Positions 29,221 through 38,620 of a DNA stretch of 64,000 bases are shown in pieces. The stretch comes from Fidelibacterota bacterium (GTDB lineage Bacteria > Fidelibacterota > Marinisomatia > Marinisomatales > TCS55): assembly GCA_029936965.1 (NCBI GenBank), contig JAPYRG010000011.1:1-64000 (forward strand). Reading direction: 5' to 3'. The notes under the pieces were generated by a model. It was not told the origin of the DNA, ran no database searches, and saw only the letters and a list, made by a program, of their open reading frames with translations. Numbering within the stretch: the first letter of the stretch is position 1; each line of letters begins with the position of its first letter. Position numbers and translations under genes: made by a program.

Positions 29221-29562
29221 TTATTTTTCATAATCTCTTTCAACTAAACAAATTCTTAATTTATAGTTTTTATACCATTTCTCTTTTCCCAATGCTTGTG
29301 CTTTTTTATGCAATGTGTTTTCTTTCCAATTTTTTAGAGCACCCATATCTTTCCAATAAGATACATTTACTCCAAAACCATTTTCATCTCTAAATGATTC
29401 ATTCCCCAAGTATCCCTCAATAGTTTCTATTTCTTTAAAAGTAAGTTCATCCATTTCATCATAGCCCTCTTGAACGCCAGTTCTAATAGAAGTAAATATC
29501 GCACAAACATAAGGAGGTCTTGGTGTATATGCTATTTTTGTTATCCCATCGAGTTTCTTCAT
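29221..29562 (-). CDS. ABM-fold (antibiotic biosynthesis monooxygenase-like) protein
   Basis: 113 residues, a dimeric alpha-beta barrel protein of the YqjZ-like ABM group. Recognisable parts are YVCAIFTSIRT, ESFRDENGFGVNVSYWKD, LKNWKENTLHKKAQALGKEKW and the end RICLVERDYE. Members range from cofactor-free monooxygenases to heme-degrading enzymes, so the reaction cannot be assigned. It sits 20 bases after lepA on the same strand. Confidence 0.8.
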   Translation of the reverse strand: MKKLDGITKIAYTPRPPYVCAIFTSIRTGVQEGYDEMDELTFKEIETIEGYLGNESFRDENGFGVNVSYWKDMGALKNWKENTLHKKAQALGKEKWYKNYKLRICLVERDYEK

Positions 29563-29581
29563 TTTTTATGATTAATAGTTG

Positions 29582-31381
29582 TTATTTATCTATCTGTAAC
29601 ACCGCCAAAAGCGCTTCCTGAGGGATTGCTATTTTTCCAATTGATTTCATCCTTTTTTTACCTTTCTTTTGTTTCTCCCATAGTTTGCGTTTACGCGTGA
29701 TATCCCCTCCATAACATTTTGCAGTTACATTCTTTTTCAATGCCTTTACAGTAGATCTAGCAATTATTTTTGTCCCCAAAGATGCTTGTATAGGAACATC
29801 AAATAATTGTCTTGGGATTAGTTCTTTCAGTTTACTACATAACGCAACACCACGGCCATATGCATCATCAGCATGTGTTATGATAGACAAAGCATCGACA
29901 TAATCCCCATTTAACAGGATATCAAGCTTCATTAATTGCCCATTTCTATAGTCAGATAAGGAATAGTCAAAAGATGCATATCCTCGACTAATTGATTTTA
30001 ATTTATCATAAAAATCAAAGATGATTTCCGCCAAAGGAAGATCATAGTGTAATTGTGCTTTATCTTTTGTCAAGTAATTAGTGTTTTTATATACACCGCG
30101 CTTGCCCTGACATAATTTCATTATATTTCCTATATATTCTATTGGCGTAACTATTTCACAAGACATGTATGGCTCTTTAATGTCATCTATATGAGAGCTT
30201 ACAGGCATTTTAGCAGGAGTATCTACCTCAATTTCTGATCCATCTTTAGTTATAACAAGATATCTAGCATTTGGAGGAGTGGTTACCAAGTTTACCTCAA
30301 ACTCTCTTTCTAAACGTTCTTGAATAATCTCCATATGCAATAGGCCAAGAAATCCACAACGAAAACCAAAACCTAACGCTTCACTGGTTTCTGGTTCATA
30401 GATCAATGATGCATCATTTAATTTCAGTTTATCCAACGCACTTCGTAATTGATTATAATGATCACTATCAGATGGATATAAGCCAGAGAAAACCATTGGT
30501 TTGATATGTTTAAATCCAGGAAGCGGTTTTTCGGATTGACCTTGCTTTGTTGTTAGAGTGTCACCGGGTAATATATGTGATACATCACGAATGTTGGCGA
30601 TTACATATCCTACATCACCAGATTTTAATTCATTTGATTTTACCATCTTCATAACGAAATGTCCAACTTCGGTTATTTCATATTCATGTTTATGACTAAA
30701 AAACCTTGCTGTGGACCCAGCTTTTAATACTCCATCAACAACACGAACATAAGGTATTGCACCTCGATAATTATCATATGTAGAGTCAAATATTAAAGCT
30801 CTAGGAGGGGATTCTATTTTTTCATTTGGAGGAGGTATCCTACTGATTATTGCATCGAAAATAAAGTCAATACCTAAACCATTTTTTGCACTAGCATGTA
30901 TAATTTCATCTTTATCACAACCTATCAATTCAATAAGCTGCTGAGCAACATCCTCTATCTGCGCACTAGGAAGATCTATTTTATTAATAATAGGTACAAT
31001 CTGTAAATTATTTTCGATTGCTAAGTAAGTATTACTTACTGTTTGGGCTTCTACCCCTTGTGCTGCATCAACTAATAATAAAACACCTTCACAAGCTGCC
31101 AACGATCTAGATACTTCATAAGAAAAATCAACATGTCCAGGTGTATCAATAAGATTTAATATATATAATTCTCCATCATTATGTTTATAGTGGATCTGTA
31201 TGGGATGACTTTTAATCGTAATACCTCGTTCTCTTTCTAGGTCCATACTATCCAAAACTTGGTTCTGCATATCTTTTTTAGATAACGTTTTGGTCTCTTC
31301 TAACAACCTGTCTGCTAAAGTTGACTTGCCATGATCAATATGAGCAATTATACAAAAATTCCTTATCTTACTTTGATTCAT
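29582..31381 (-). CDS. lepA: Elongation factor 4 (LepA) translational GTPase
   Basis: 599 residues, the normal length. G-domain motifs: AHIDHGKSTLADRLLE (G1), RGITIKSHPI (G2), DTPGHVDFSYEVSRSL (G3), NKIDLP (G4), SAKNGLG (G5). The LepA-specific C-terminal domain is complete (DYRNGQLMKLDILLNGDYVDALSIITH, KRMKSIGKIAIPQEALLAVL). It acts on stalled or mis-translocated ribosomes. It is the first gene of the minus-strand run and reads divergently from the mscS remnant. Confidence 0.97.
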   Translation of the reverse strand: MNQSKIRNFCIIAHIDHGKSTLADRLLEETKTLSKKDMQNQVLDSMDLERERGITIKSHPIQIHYKHNDGELYILNLIDTPGHVDFSYEVSRSLAACEGVLLLVDAAQGVEAQTVSNTYLAIENNLQIVPIINKIDLPSAQIEDVAQQLIELIGCDKDEIIHASAKNGLGIDFIFDAIISRIPPPNEKIESPPRALIFDSTYDNYRGAIPYVRVVDGVLKAGSTARFFSHKHEYEITEVGHFVMKMVKSNELKSGDVGYVIANIRDVSHILPGDTLTTKQGQSEKPLPGFKHIKPMVFSGLYPSDSDHYNQLRSALDKLKLNDASLIYEPETSEALGFGFRCGFLGLLHMEIIQERLEREFEVNLVTTPPNARYLVITKDGSEIEVDTPAKMPVSSHIDDIKEPYMSCEIVTPIEYIGNIMKLCQGKRGVYKNTNYLTKDKAQLHYDLPLAEIIFDFYDKLKSISRGYASFDYSLSDYRNGQLMKLDILLNGDYVDALSIITHADDAYGRGVALCSKLKELIPRQLFDVPIQASLGTKIIARSTVKALKKNVTAKCYGGDITRKRKLWEKQKKGKKRMKSIGKIAIPQEALLAVLQIDK

Positions 31382-31410
31382 TAAGAAGAAATTAAGTAGC
31401 TAAAGACGTA

Positions 31411-31440
31411 TTGACTATTGAAACTCATTGCTCATAAAAT
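31411..31440 (+). promoter_or_regulatory. Candidate sigma-70 promoter upstream of the mscS remnant
   Basis: TTGACT (31411-31416) and TAAAAT (31435-31440) are each one base from consensus, with an 18-base spacer. They point toward the pseudogene start at 31506. In a very AT-rich intergenic region such matches arise by chance, so the call is tentative. Confidence 0.35.
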
Positions 31441-31505
31441 TATTTATATGCGGATAAAACCCAATTTATTTTGGTTTAAATTTTCCTTTAAACGTAAGAT
31501 GAAGA

Positions 31506-32022
31506 ATGGACATAGAGCTAATATTAAATAGCATATATCAGAATATTGCTGAATTTCTACCTAATTTGGGATTTAGTATTTTAATATTCTTACTTTTTTG
31601 ATTCAGTGGTCTTTTTTCCCAATTTTTGATTATAAGAATAGCAAATAAGCGTGGATTAAATAAACAACTTTTATTCCTTATTGGTCGAATCGCAAAAATT
31701 TGTCTTATAGTCTTCGGTTTAATTACATCGCTTGGAACTTTTGGAATAAATATCTCAGTATTGGTTGCTGGTTTAGGGTTAACAGGATTTACTCTTGGAT
31801 TCGCTCTAAAAGATGTAGTTTCAAATTTAATTGCTGGTTCTTTCATTTTATTACATAGACCTTTCAAAATTAACGATAAAATAAGCATTAATAAGCATTG
31901 TTGGTCACGAGGGGAAAGTTATCAAGATTGATTTGCGTTATACTACGATTGATTCTGAAGATAAAAAAGTTCTAATACCAAACTCTATACTATTTACCAA
32001 AGAAATTATTATACTTGATTAA
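31506..32022 (+). pseudogene. Decayed MscS-type mechanosensitive channel gene
   Basis: Conceptual translation from ATG 31506 gives a hydrophobic helix ending LIFLLF, then TGA (31599-31601, codon 32). The same frame continues with FSGLFSQFLIIRIANKRG and the MscS pore helix: FGINISVLVAGLGLTGFTLG, FALKDVVSNLIAGSFILL, HRPFKINDKI. An exact 10-bp tandem duplication at 31881-31900 then shifts the frame. Past it the MscS beta-domain continues in the +1 frame: IVGHEGKVIKIDLRYTTI, then KKVLIPNSILF. A TAA at 32020 ends the frame about 100 residues before a normal MscS would end. One nonsense codon, one frameshift and a lost C-terminus make a functional channel very unlikely. The remnant converges on the next gene with a 4-base overlap. 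Confidence 0.85.
31881..31900 (+). repeat. 10-bp tandem duplication that breaks the mscS reading frame
   Basis: ATAAGCATTA (31881-31890) is followed at once by ATAAGCATTG (31891-31900), identical in nine of ten bases. Removing the first copy joins DKISI to VGHEGKV in a single MscS frame. This is the expected result of slipped-strand mispairing, and it explains the frameshift exactly. Confidence 0.85.
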
Positions 32023-32447
32023 GGACTATGTTTTTTTTGAGCTCTTAGTAAGATTAAGTCTGCTTTCTGTGGTTCCCCATCTTGAGCCACAGAAACAATC
32101 CGAATAGCTTCTAATAAGGGTATATTTCTATTATCATAATTTGCATATAGTGCATCTAAGTGTCCTGCAACAATATTTAAATCATATGTTACACCTTGAG
32201 ATATATGCTCATCAACTATATCATAGAACCTGTTAATATAATATGGCTGAACCCAATATGGATCTTTCATATATTGTTTTTGAACTTCTCTTTCATGATG
32301 AAACTTCATTCTAGCTACACCAGCATAAGCACCATTAACAAAAGCAACTTTCTCACCTTGGCTGAGTTTAGTCCAATAATCTGATGGCACCTCAGATTGA
32401 CTATGTAGTAATGTAAAGAGCAACAAAAAGTAAGGGGATATTTTCAA
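32019..32447 (-). CDS. Small exported protein of unknown function
   Basis: 142 residues with a clear signal peptide (MKISPYFLLLFTLLHS). The mature part begins with WTKLSQGEKVAFVNGAYAGV, in which W..LS..EK..FV.G is a recognisable but unnamed pattern. It is rich in Tyr and His (MKFHHEREVQKQYMKDPYW). No membrane helix beyond the signal. It directly follows nadE with no gap, so it is probably co-transcribed. I do not recognise a family. Confidence 0.7.
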   Translation of the reverse strand: MKISPYFLLLFTLLHSQSEVPSDYWTKLSQGEKVAFVNGAYAGVARMKFHHEREVQKQYMKDPYWVQPYYINRFYDIVDEHISQGVTYDLNIVAGHLDALYANYDNRNIPLLEAIRIVSVAQDGEPQKADLILLRAQKKHSP

Positions 32448-34073
32448 CTATTCCTCCTGGTATTTATAATGGTTGACTATGGGGATCCTTCTTCCTACAC
32501 CAAAGGCTTTAGAACTAATTCTCAAACCAGGTGCAGCTTGCCTGCGCTTATATTCATTGGCCTTAATTCTATTATATATATCATATACTAGCTCAGTATC
32601 ATAACCATCATTAATTAAAGTTAATGGGGACTCACAATCTTCAATTATACGATCAACCAAGGGACTGACAATTTTATAATCAAATGGGTCAAATTGTCCT
32701 TCCGATAATTCTGCCGATGGAAGTTTTTCGATACAGTTTTTTGGAATTCTTTCATATCCAGCTACGGAATTTATTTTATGTGCTAAAGCATAGACGTCAT
32801 CCTTTGATACATCCGATATAACGGAGAGACCTCCAGACATATCACCGTATAAAGTACAATATCCTAATGCCATTTCTGTCTTATTTCCTGTAGACAACAC
32901 AAGCCAATTATATTTATTACTTAATGCCATAAGTATATCACCCCTTATTCGAGCCTGTATATTCTCTTCAGCCACATTCTTTTCAGTTCCAAAAAATTCA
33001 TTTTTCAAAGTATCGTCGTATTCATCAACAATATTCCCTATTGAAATTGATCTAAAGTCAATATTAAGATTACCAGCAAGTTGCATTGCATCATCTTTGC
33101 TATGATCGCTTGAAATATTTGAAGGAAGAGAAACGCCATGTACTTTATCAGGACCCAGAGCATCTGTTGCTATACATGCTACTAATGAAGAATCAATCCC
33201 TCCACTAAGTCCAATAACGGCTTCTGAATGAAAAGTCTTATGGAAATAGTCTTTAACACCTAGTACAAGTGCATTATACACTTCAGAATATTTATCAATT
33301 TTTGGTTTAGGAATAGCAAAATCCGCATTAGAATCTATATAGATTATATCTTCTGAAAATTTTTTTCCCAAGCCAACTAATTTTCCATCACTACTTAAGC
33401 CGAGAGACTGTCCATCAAAAATAAGTTCATCCTGCGCTCCAACTAGATTACAATAATAAATTGGTTTTTTTATGTTATTTACTTTATCCTTAATTAAATT
33501 TATCCTTTCATTGAACTTTAACCTATGATAAGGAGATGCAGAAATATTTATAATAAATGATGCACCAGATTTAGATAACTCATCTGAAATTTTACGATCA
33601 TATTCATGATCCCACAGATCCTCACAAATTTGCAAACCAATAACCATTTGTTCATCATTGATATCAATTTTAAACAATCCCAATTCTTTACCAGGAGAAA
33701 AATATCTATCTTCATCAAAAACATCATAGGTTGGTAATAATATTTTATCGTATCTAAAAGTTTGTTTTCCATTAACGCAGACAGCGGCAGAATTATATAA
33801 ATGACCATGATCTTCATGAACATATCCTAAAATCATTGGTTTTGTTGAATTAGAAGAAATTTCATCTAAAATGATCATATTTTGATTAACAAAACCATTT
33901 TCATATAGTAAATCAGCAATTGGATATCCTGTTATAGACATTTCTGGAAAGACTACTATATCAGCTCCATTATCTAGGCTCTCCATGTAATTACGTAATA
34001 TTAGGTCCTTATTTTCCTTAAAGGCTCCAACCGTAGGATTTATTTGGCATAAGGCTATTTTCATCTGCAACAA
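32448..34073 (-). CDS. nadE: Glutamine-dependent NAD+ synthetase
   Basis: 541 residues, the two-domain form. The N-terminal nitrilase-like glutaminase has its Glu-Lys-Cys triad in FPEMSITGYP, YDKILLPTYDVFDEDRYF and LQICEDLWDH. The C-terminal ATP-pyrophosphatase has the P-loop GLSGGIDSSL, STGNKTEMALGYCTLYGD and the late PSAELSEGQFD. It amidates nicotinate adenine dinucleotide to NAD+. An N-terminal Met-Leu-Gln precedes the alternative start MKIALCQINPTVG (Met4), which would be the more usual beginning of this family. Confidence 0.95.
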   Translation of the reverse strand: MLQMKIALCQINPTVGAFKENKDLILRNYMESLDNGADIVVFPEMSITGYPIADLLYENGFVNQNMIILDEISSNSTKPMILGYVHEDHGHLYNSAAVCVNGKQTFRYDKILLPTYDVFDEDRYFSPGKELGLFKIDINDEQMVIGLQICEDLWDHEYDRKISDELSKSGASFIINISASPYHRLKFNERINLIKDKVNNIKKPIYYCNLVGAQDELIFDGQSLGLSSDGKLVGLGKKFSEDIIYIDSNADFAIPKPKIDKYSEVYNALVLGVKDYFHKTFHSEAVIGLSGGIDSSLVACIATDALGPDKVHGVSLPSNISSDHSKDDAMQLAGNLNIDFRSISIGNIVDEYDDTLKNEFFGTEKNVAEENIQARIRGDILMALSNKYNWLVLSTGNKTEMALGYCTLYGDMSGGLSVISDVSKDDVYALAHKINSVAGYERIPKNCIEKLPSAELSEGQFDPFDYKIVSPLVDRIIEDCESPLTLINDGYDTELVYDIYNRIKANEYKRRQAAPGLRISSKAFGVGRRIPIVNHYKYQEE

Positions 34074-34092
34074 AATCTTAAAGTCTGATTAA

Positions 34093-34548
34093 TTATGTAT
34101 TCTCTTTTATAAAGTCTATTACTTGACTTGGTTCATTCACATTTGTAAGGCCAGTTAAATTCCAACTATTTAAACCAACAACTGGCTTCTCTAATTGGAA
34201 TGCATATGAAATTTCAGATAATGTTCCATATTTTCCACTAATGGCCACAGCAACATCGCAATTATATGCTAGCAAAGCGTTCCGTGATATACCCATATTA
34301 GTTGATACTGGAATAGTAATATATTTATTCATTTCAGATAAGGATTCACCCTTTAATATCCCTATGCATATACCTTTATTTTTATATACTCCTTTGGCTA
34401 TTGCTTCCATTACACCTTCTCCACCACCACAATATACTAAATATCCTTCTTTAGATAATAGCCCACCAAGCATATAAGCCTTATGATATATTTCATTACT
34501 TACATCCCTTCCACCAAATACAGAAATACGTTTACGAGAAAATATCAT
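34093..34548 (-). CDS. LOG-like / TIGR00725-type Rossmann protein
   Basis: 151 residues. The fold is marked by [26 protein letters not shown] (the PGGxGTxxE-like nucleotide-binding region in its TIGR00725 variant) and [17 protein letters not shown]. Relatives include lysine-decarboxylase-like LOG enzymes that release cytokinin-type bases, and molybdenum cofactor carrier proteins, so the substrate is uncertain. Its start overlaps the asnS stop by 4 bases. Confidence 0.8.
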   Translation of the reverse strand: MIFSRKRISVFGGRDVSNEIYHKAYMLGGLLSKEGYLVYCGGGEGVMEAIAKGVYKNKGICIGILKGESLSEMNKYITIPVSTNMGISRNALLAYNCDVAVAISGKYGTLSEISYAFQLEKPVVGLNSWNLTGLTNVNEPSQVIDFIKENT

Positions 34549-35837
34549 GGTTCTAATCGAGAAATTGTTCTAGGAAATGGAATTGTTTCACGAATATGTT
34601 TTATTCCAGTTATCCAAGCTACTATTCTTTCAATGCCCAAACCAAAACCAGAATGCGGCACTGAACCATATTTCCTCAAATCCAAATACCATTTAAAATC
34701 TTTTTTATCTAATCCATGTTCTTCTATTCTTTTCTCTAATATCTCCAAATCATCCTCTCTTTGACCTCCTCCAATAATTTCTCCATAACCTTCTGGGGCC
34801 AGCATATCTACTCCTAAAGCTAGTTTTTCGTTTTTATTATCACGCTTCATATAAAATGCCTTAACATCTGCTGGCCATCGGTGCACCATTATAGGCCTAT
34901 CATATTGTTCAGATATAATTGTTTCATCTGTTCCTCCAAAATCATTACCATAAGAAAAATCAGCCCCATTATTGCTTAGTATCTTAGCAGCTTCATCATA
35001 AGTAATACGCGGAAAAGGCGCTTTAACTTTTTCTAAAAAGGAAGTGTCTCTTTCAAGCGTATCTAGTTCATTTTCACAATTATTTAGACATGATTGAACG
35101 ATACTCTCAACAAATTGTTCAGCCAAATCCATATTATCATCTAAATCATAATATGCCATTTCAGGCTCAACCATCCAAAACTCTGTTAAATGTCTTCTAG
35201 TCTTAGATTTTTCTGCACGAAATGCTGGGCCGAAACAATAAACCTTTCCGAAACTAGCTGCACTTGCCTCGGAATATAGCTGACCACTTTGGGTTAAATA
35301 AGCGGATCTATCAAAATAATCAACATTAAATAGATTAGATGTTCCTTCGCAAGCATTAGCAGTGAAAATTGGGGTATCAACTAGAGTAAATCCATTATTA
35401 TCCAAAAAATCTCTACATGATTTAATTACTTGGTGGCGTATTTTTAAAATTGCGTGTTGTCTTTTAGAGCGTATCCACAAATGTCTATAATCCATTAGAA
35501 ATGAAGTTCCATGTTCCTTTAATGAAATTGGATAATCCTGTGCTAATTGATGAACTACAATATTTTCGACTAGTATTTCATAACCTCCTATTGAACGTTG
35601 CTCCTCTTTCACAATGCCTGTTACAGTAATAGATGACTCTTGAGTTAAAGTATTTTCTAAATTAAATACATTGTCACTAGTTTTATCTGATGATACCACA
35701 CACTGAGTCATAGCTGTACCATCACGTAGAATTAGAAACCAAATTTTACCTATAGATCGAGTATTGTATACCCAACCATCAAATGTCGCTTCTTTACCCT
35801 CAATTTCTGAAATATCAGATAGAAATCTTTTTTCCAT
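34545..35837 (-). CDS. asnS: Asparaginyl-tRNA synthetase
   Basis: 430 residues, a class IIb synthetase. The N-terminal OB fold (about 1-110) contains [20 protein letters not shown]. Class II motif 2 is [21 protein letters not shown] and motif 3 is [15 protein letters not shown]. AsnRS rather than AspRS is supported by [23 protein letters not shown] and the end [10 protein letters not shown]. It charges tRNA-Asn directly, so this organism need not rely only on the transamidation route. Confidence 0.95.
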   Translation of the reverse strand: MEKRFLSDISEIEGKEATFDGWVYNTRSIGKIWFLILRDGTAMTQCVVSSDKTSDNVFNLENTLTQESSITVTGIVKEEQRSIGGYEILVENIVVHQLAQDYPISLKEHGTSFLMDYRHLWIRSKRQHAILKIRHQVIKSCRDFLDNNGFTLVDTPIFTANACEGTSNLFNVDYFDRSAYLTQSGQLYSEASAASFGKVYCFGPAFRAEKSKTRRHLTEFWMVEPEMAYYDLDDNMDLAEQFVESIVQSCLNNCENELDTLERDTSFLEKVKAPFPRITYDEAAKILSNNGADFSYGNDFGGTDETIISEQYDRPIMVHRWPADVKAFYMKRDNKNEKLALGVDMLAPEGYGEIIGGGQREDDLEILEKRIEEHGLDKKDFKWYLDLRKYGSVPHSGFGLGIERIVAWITGIKHIRETIPFPRTISRLEP

Positions 35838-35867
35838 TTTTATTTTCTTTTCCTTTCAAATATCGAA

Positions 35868-36419
35868 TTACCAAGATGTCATTATTTCATTTAATATATC
35901 TTGAGCTATCTTTTTTACAGCAACTTTTGTTGCATACTCTCTTGGATCTCCAAATTCGTCTTCATCTTCACTATCAACCAAACCATCACCATCATTATCA
36001 ATCTGATCTGAACTGATATCACCGCTCAATCCATATGCACCATAACCAGAGTATTGTTTTTTTATAATTATTTTATCTTCTACAACATCAACCCATTCTA
36101 AATCCATTGTAATGGTCAAGCGATATTCTGTTACTGATTCCTCCTTAGTGTATGTATAAGGAGCATCTTTCACACGAATTATTTTTCCTTTTAAAATGGA
36201 ATCAGCATTATTTACGTCATCTAATCGAAGAATGTTAGTTTCCAAAAATTGATTAACTAGATTATCAGTTACTGCCTCTGAAATGCCAAATTCTACTGTT
36301 TGATTCTCAACCATTGGGATTGAAATACTATTAATATGTGGTGGTATAGATCCCGCCATTGAATAAAATATGCAACTTGAAAATAATGGTATAATGCTTA
36401 TAAAAATAAATTGTCTCAT
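35868..36419 (-). CDS. LptE-like lipoprotein with an acidic DxDxDG insertion
   Basis: 183 residues. Lipobox-like LFSSC (Cys16). The LptE body is suggested by IPPHINSISIPMVENQT (25-41), YRLTITMDLEW (99-109) and the closing YATKVAVKKIAQDILNEIMTSW, typical of LptE in Bacteroidetes-like phyla. LptE plugs the LptD barrel that delivers lipopolysaccharide to the surface. Between the last strand and the final helix, residues 138-158 form a very acidic loop, QIDNDGDGLVDSEDEDEFGD, of the thrombospondin-3/EF-hand style, which may bind calcium. It overlaps the sigma-54 regulator stop (ATGA), so the two are translationally coupled. Confidence 0.75.
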   Translation of the reverse strand: MRQFIFISIIPLFSSCIFYSMAGSIPPHINSISIPMVENQTVEFGISEAVTDNLVNQFLETNILRLDDVNNADSILKGKIIRVKDAPYTYTKEESVTEYRLTITMDLEWVDVVEDKIIIKKQYSGYGAYGLSGDISSDQIDNDGDGLVDSEDEDEFGDPREYATKVAVKKIAQDILNEIMTSW

Positions 36420-37636
36420 TCTTTTGTAGACCTATATGATTTATTTTTTTTACTTAAACCATAATCATGTATTTTACGATATAATGTCCTTTCGCTCATC
36501 CCCAAAGATTTTGCAGCTTTACGACGGTTATTATAAAAATAATTTAATGTACGAACAATTGCTTCTCTCTCAAGATCTTCAAGAGACATATCACCAATTG
36601 CATCATTCCGCACTAGTTTTTGTCCATCTACATCCACTTCCATATTGTCAGTTAACTTGGAATGATCATCATTAGGAATGAAAGACACATCTGATGGAGA
36701 TGGAACAGATATATTTTTAGTATTGTTCATTATCTCTTTAATAAGGCCTACATCCTGACGTAATAACAACAATTGTCTTAAGATAAGTTCTCTCTCAGCT
36801 TGTTCAGCAGATTGATTTATAACTACAGGTAAATTATCATTATGAATATTTTGAGGCACACCTAATTTATCATCGACCATTTTTAAAGTAATTCTTTCTC
36901 CTTTCTGCAAAACTAATATACTTTCAACAAAGTTCTTAAGTTCTCTTACATTACCAGGCCAATTATAATTTTTCATAAAGCGAATTGCTTCGGGAATAAA
37001 TCCCCGGTACGGGATATCATTCTTGCGAGTAAATTCTAAGGCAAATCGTTCAACAAGCTGAGAAATATCTTCAATCCTATTTCTTAAAGGTGGCAAATCC
37101 ACTTGAACTGTTTTTAAGCGAAAATAAAGATCTTGACGGAATTGGCTTTTATTTATGAGTTCTCTGAGATCTTTATTTGTTGCGGCTATTACTCTCACAT
37201 CAGTATATAAAGTCTTAGAATCTCCAACACGCATAAATTCTCCCTCTTCCAGAACGCGGAGAAGTTTAACTTGAGTCTCCAGCGGAGTCTCACCTATCTC
37301 ATCAAGAAAAATTGTTCCCTTATGAGCGCTCTCAAAATATCCTTTTCGATCTTCATTTGCACCAGTAAAAGAACCTTTCTTATGCCCAAATAATTCGCTT
37401 TCAATAATTCCAGAAGGTATAGCTCCACAATTTACGGTGATCATATCATCTTGCGATCGCTTACTAAATTTATGAATAGCTTTTGCTATCATTTCTTTTC
37501 CCGTTCCGGACTCACCTGATATTAATACAGTGATATCAACAGGGGCAACCTGAGCAATTAAATCTAGAACTTCTCGAATTGAGTCTGAATTACCGATGAT
37601 TCCTGATCTTGATTGTAATTTTTCAATATCAATCAC
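36416..37636 (-). CDS. Sigma-54-dependent activator without receiver domain
   Basis: 406 residues. The AAA+ domain begins at once: Walker A GESGTGKE (41-48), GSFTGA loop (88-93) that contacts sigma-54, Walker B GTIFLDEIGE (107-116). A linker follows, then a C-terminal Fis-type helix-turn-helix (EAIVRTLNYFYNNRRKAAKSLGMSERTLYRKI). There is no N-terminal receiver, GAF or PAS domain, so control must come from its amount or a partner, as for PspF. The start is GTG at 37636, with AGGAG upstream. Its TGA overlaps the lptE-like ATG. Targets are unknown; an envelope-stress role is a guess from position. Confidence 0.9.
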   Translation of the reverse strand: MIDIEKLQSRSGIIGNSDSIREVLDLIAQVAPVDITVLISGESGTGKEMIAKAIHKFSKRSQDDMITVNCGAIPSGIIESELFGHKKGSFTGANEDRKGYFESAHKGTIFLDEIGETPLETQVKLLRVLEEGEFMRVGDSKTLYTDVRVIAATNKDLRELINKSQFRQDLYFRLKTVQVDLPPLRNRIEDISQLVERFALEFTRKNDIPYRGFIPEAIRFMKNYNWPGNVRELKNFVESILVLQKGERITLKMVDDKLGVPQNIHNDNLPVVINQSAEQAERELILRQLLLLRQDVGLIKEIMNNTKNISVPSPSDVSFIPNDDHSKLTDNMEVDVDGQKLVRNDAIGDMSLEDLEREAIVRTLNYFYNNRRKAAKSLGMSERTLYRKIHDYGLSKKNKSYRSTKE

Positions 37637-37651
37637 TTTATATACTCCTAA

Positions 37652-38620
37652 TTAAAACCCTTTATAAATATTCCACATACTATCTAAAATTATATCTATT
37701 TTAGAAAAATGTGGTTCCCAGCCAAGTTCTTCATATGCAATTTTAGATGATGCAACCAGGGATGCAGGATCTCCTTCTCTTTTTTTAACTACATCATAAG
37801 CAATATTTGTGGATATTAAATCTTCAAATCGTTTTATAATTTCAAGAACAGAGTATCCCTTTCCTGTTGCTAAATTCGTGATCAAATTACTATTTTTTTT
37901 AGATAAGTAATCGATTGCCTTTTCATGTGCTAATGCCAAATCGCTAACATGAATATAATCACGCACTCCAGTACCATCAGCCGTATCATGCGTATCACCA
38001 TAAACTTCCACATTTTTTCGTATCTTATTTGCAGTTTCCATAATTATGGGTAATAAATTAGCAGCATTTTGTTCAACACGTTTAATTCTACCTTTATCAT
38101 CATATCCTGCAGCATTAAAAAATCTAAATATCACATAGTTTAACTTCCCTAATTTCGCATACCACTGAATCAAGTTTTCAATTACTAACTTGGTATAACC
38201 ATAAAAATTGATTGGATTTAAGGCGTGATTCTCATCTATAGGTAGATAACTCGGATATCCGTATACTGCAGCTGTAGATGAGAAAACTAGATTCTTAATC
38301 CCATGTTCTAGCATTACGTTTAGCACATTAACGCTCCCATTAATATTGTTATTAGAATATTTTGATGGAAGTTCCATTGATTCACCTGCAGCTTTATAAG
38401 CAGCAAGATGAACAACTAAATCAAAATTATCTGATAAAGATTTTTTTAAATGATTTAAATCCAAGGTGGATCCTTTAATAAATTTTGCTTGTTCATCAAT
38501 ATTTTCTTTAGACCCTGCCGAGAGATCATCATAAACCGTTACTTCATGACCAGCATCTAATAACTGTATAGATACATGGGATCCTATATAACCAGCTCCT
38601 CCAGTAATAAATATTTTCAT
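37652..38620 (-). CDS. galE: UDP-glucose 4-epimerase
   Basis: 322 residues, an extended SDR. NAD-binding ITGGAGYIGSH (5-15), catalytic FSSTAAVYG and YGYTK (Tyr-xxx-Lys), and the GalE signature NAAGYD, with NLLPIIMETA and ATGKGYSVLEII later. It interconverts UDP-glucose and UDP-galactose for surface glycans. Its first base overlaps the uvrB stop region, so it shares the uvrB transcript. Confidence 0.92.
   Translation of the reverse strand: MKIFITGGAGYIGSHVSIQLLDAGHEVTVYDDLSAGSKENIDEQAKFIKGSTLDLNHLKKSLSDNFDLVVHLAAYKAAGESMELPSKYSNNNINGSVNVLNVMLEHGIKNLVFSSTAAVYGYPSYLPIDENHALNPINFYGYTKLVIENLIQWYAKLGKLNYVIFRFFNAAGYDDKGRIKRVEQNAANLLPIIMETANKIRKNVEVYGDTHDTADGTGVRDYIHVSDLALAHEKAIDYLSKKNSNLITNLATGKGYSVLEIIKRFEDLISTNIAYDVVKKREGDPASLVASSKIAYEELGWEPHFSKIDIILDSMWNIYKGF

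Noticed and set aside
31599..31601. TGA recoded as Trp (alternative genetic code)
   Set aside because: TGA would read well as Trp in the mscS remnant, but TGA ends rfbD, batD and the sigma-54 activator, and the remnant has two further lesions.
31881..31900. Programmed ribosomal frameshift site in mscS
   Set aside because: There is no slippery heptamer or pseudoknot; an exact 10-bp tandem duplication is the simpler cause.
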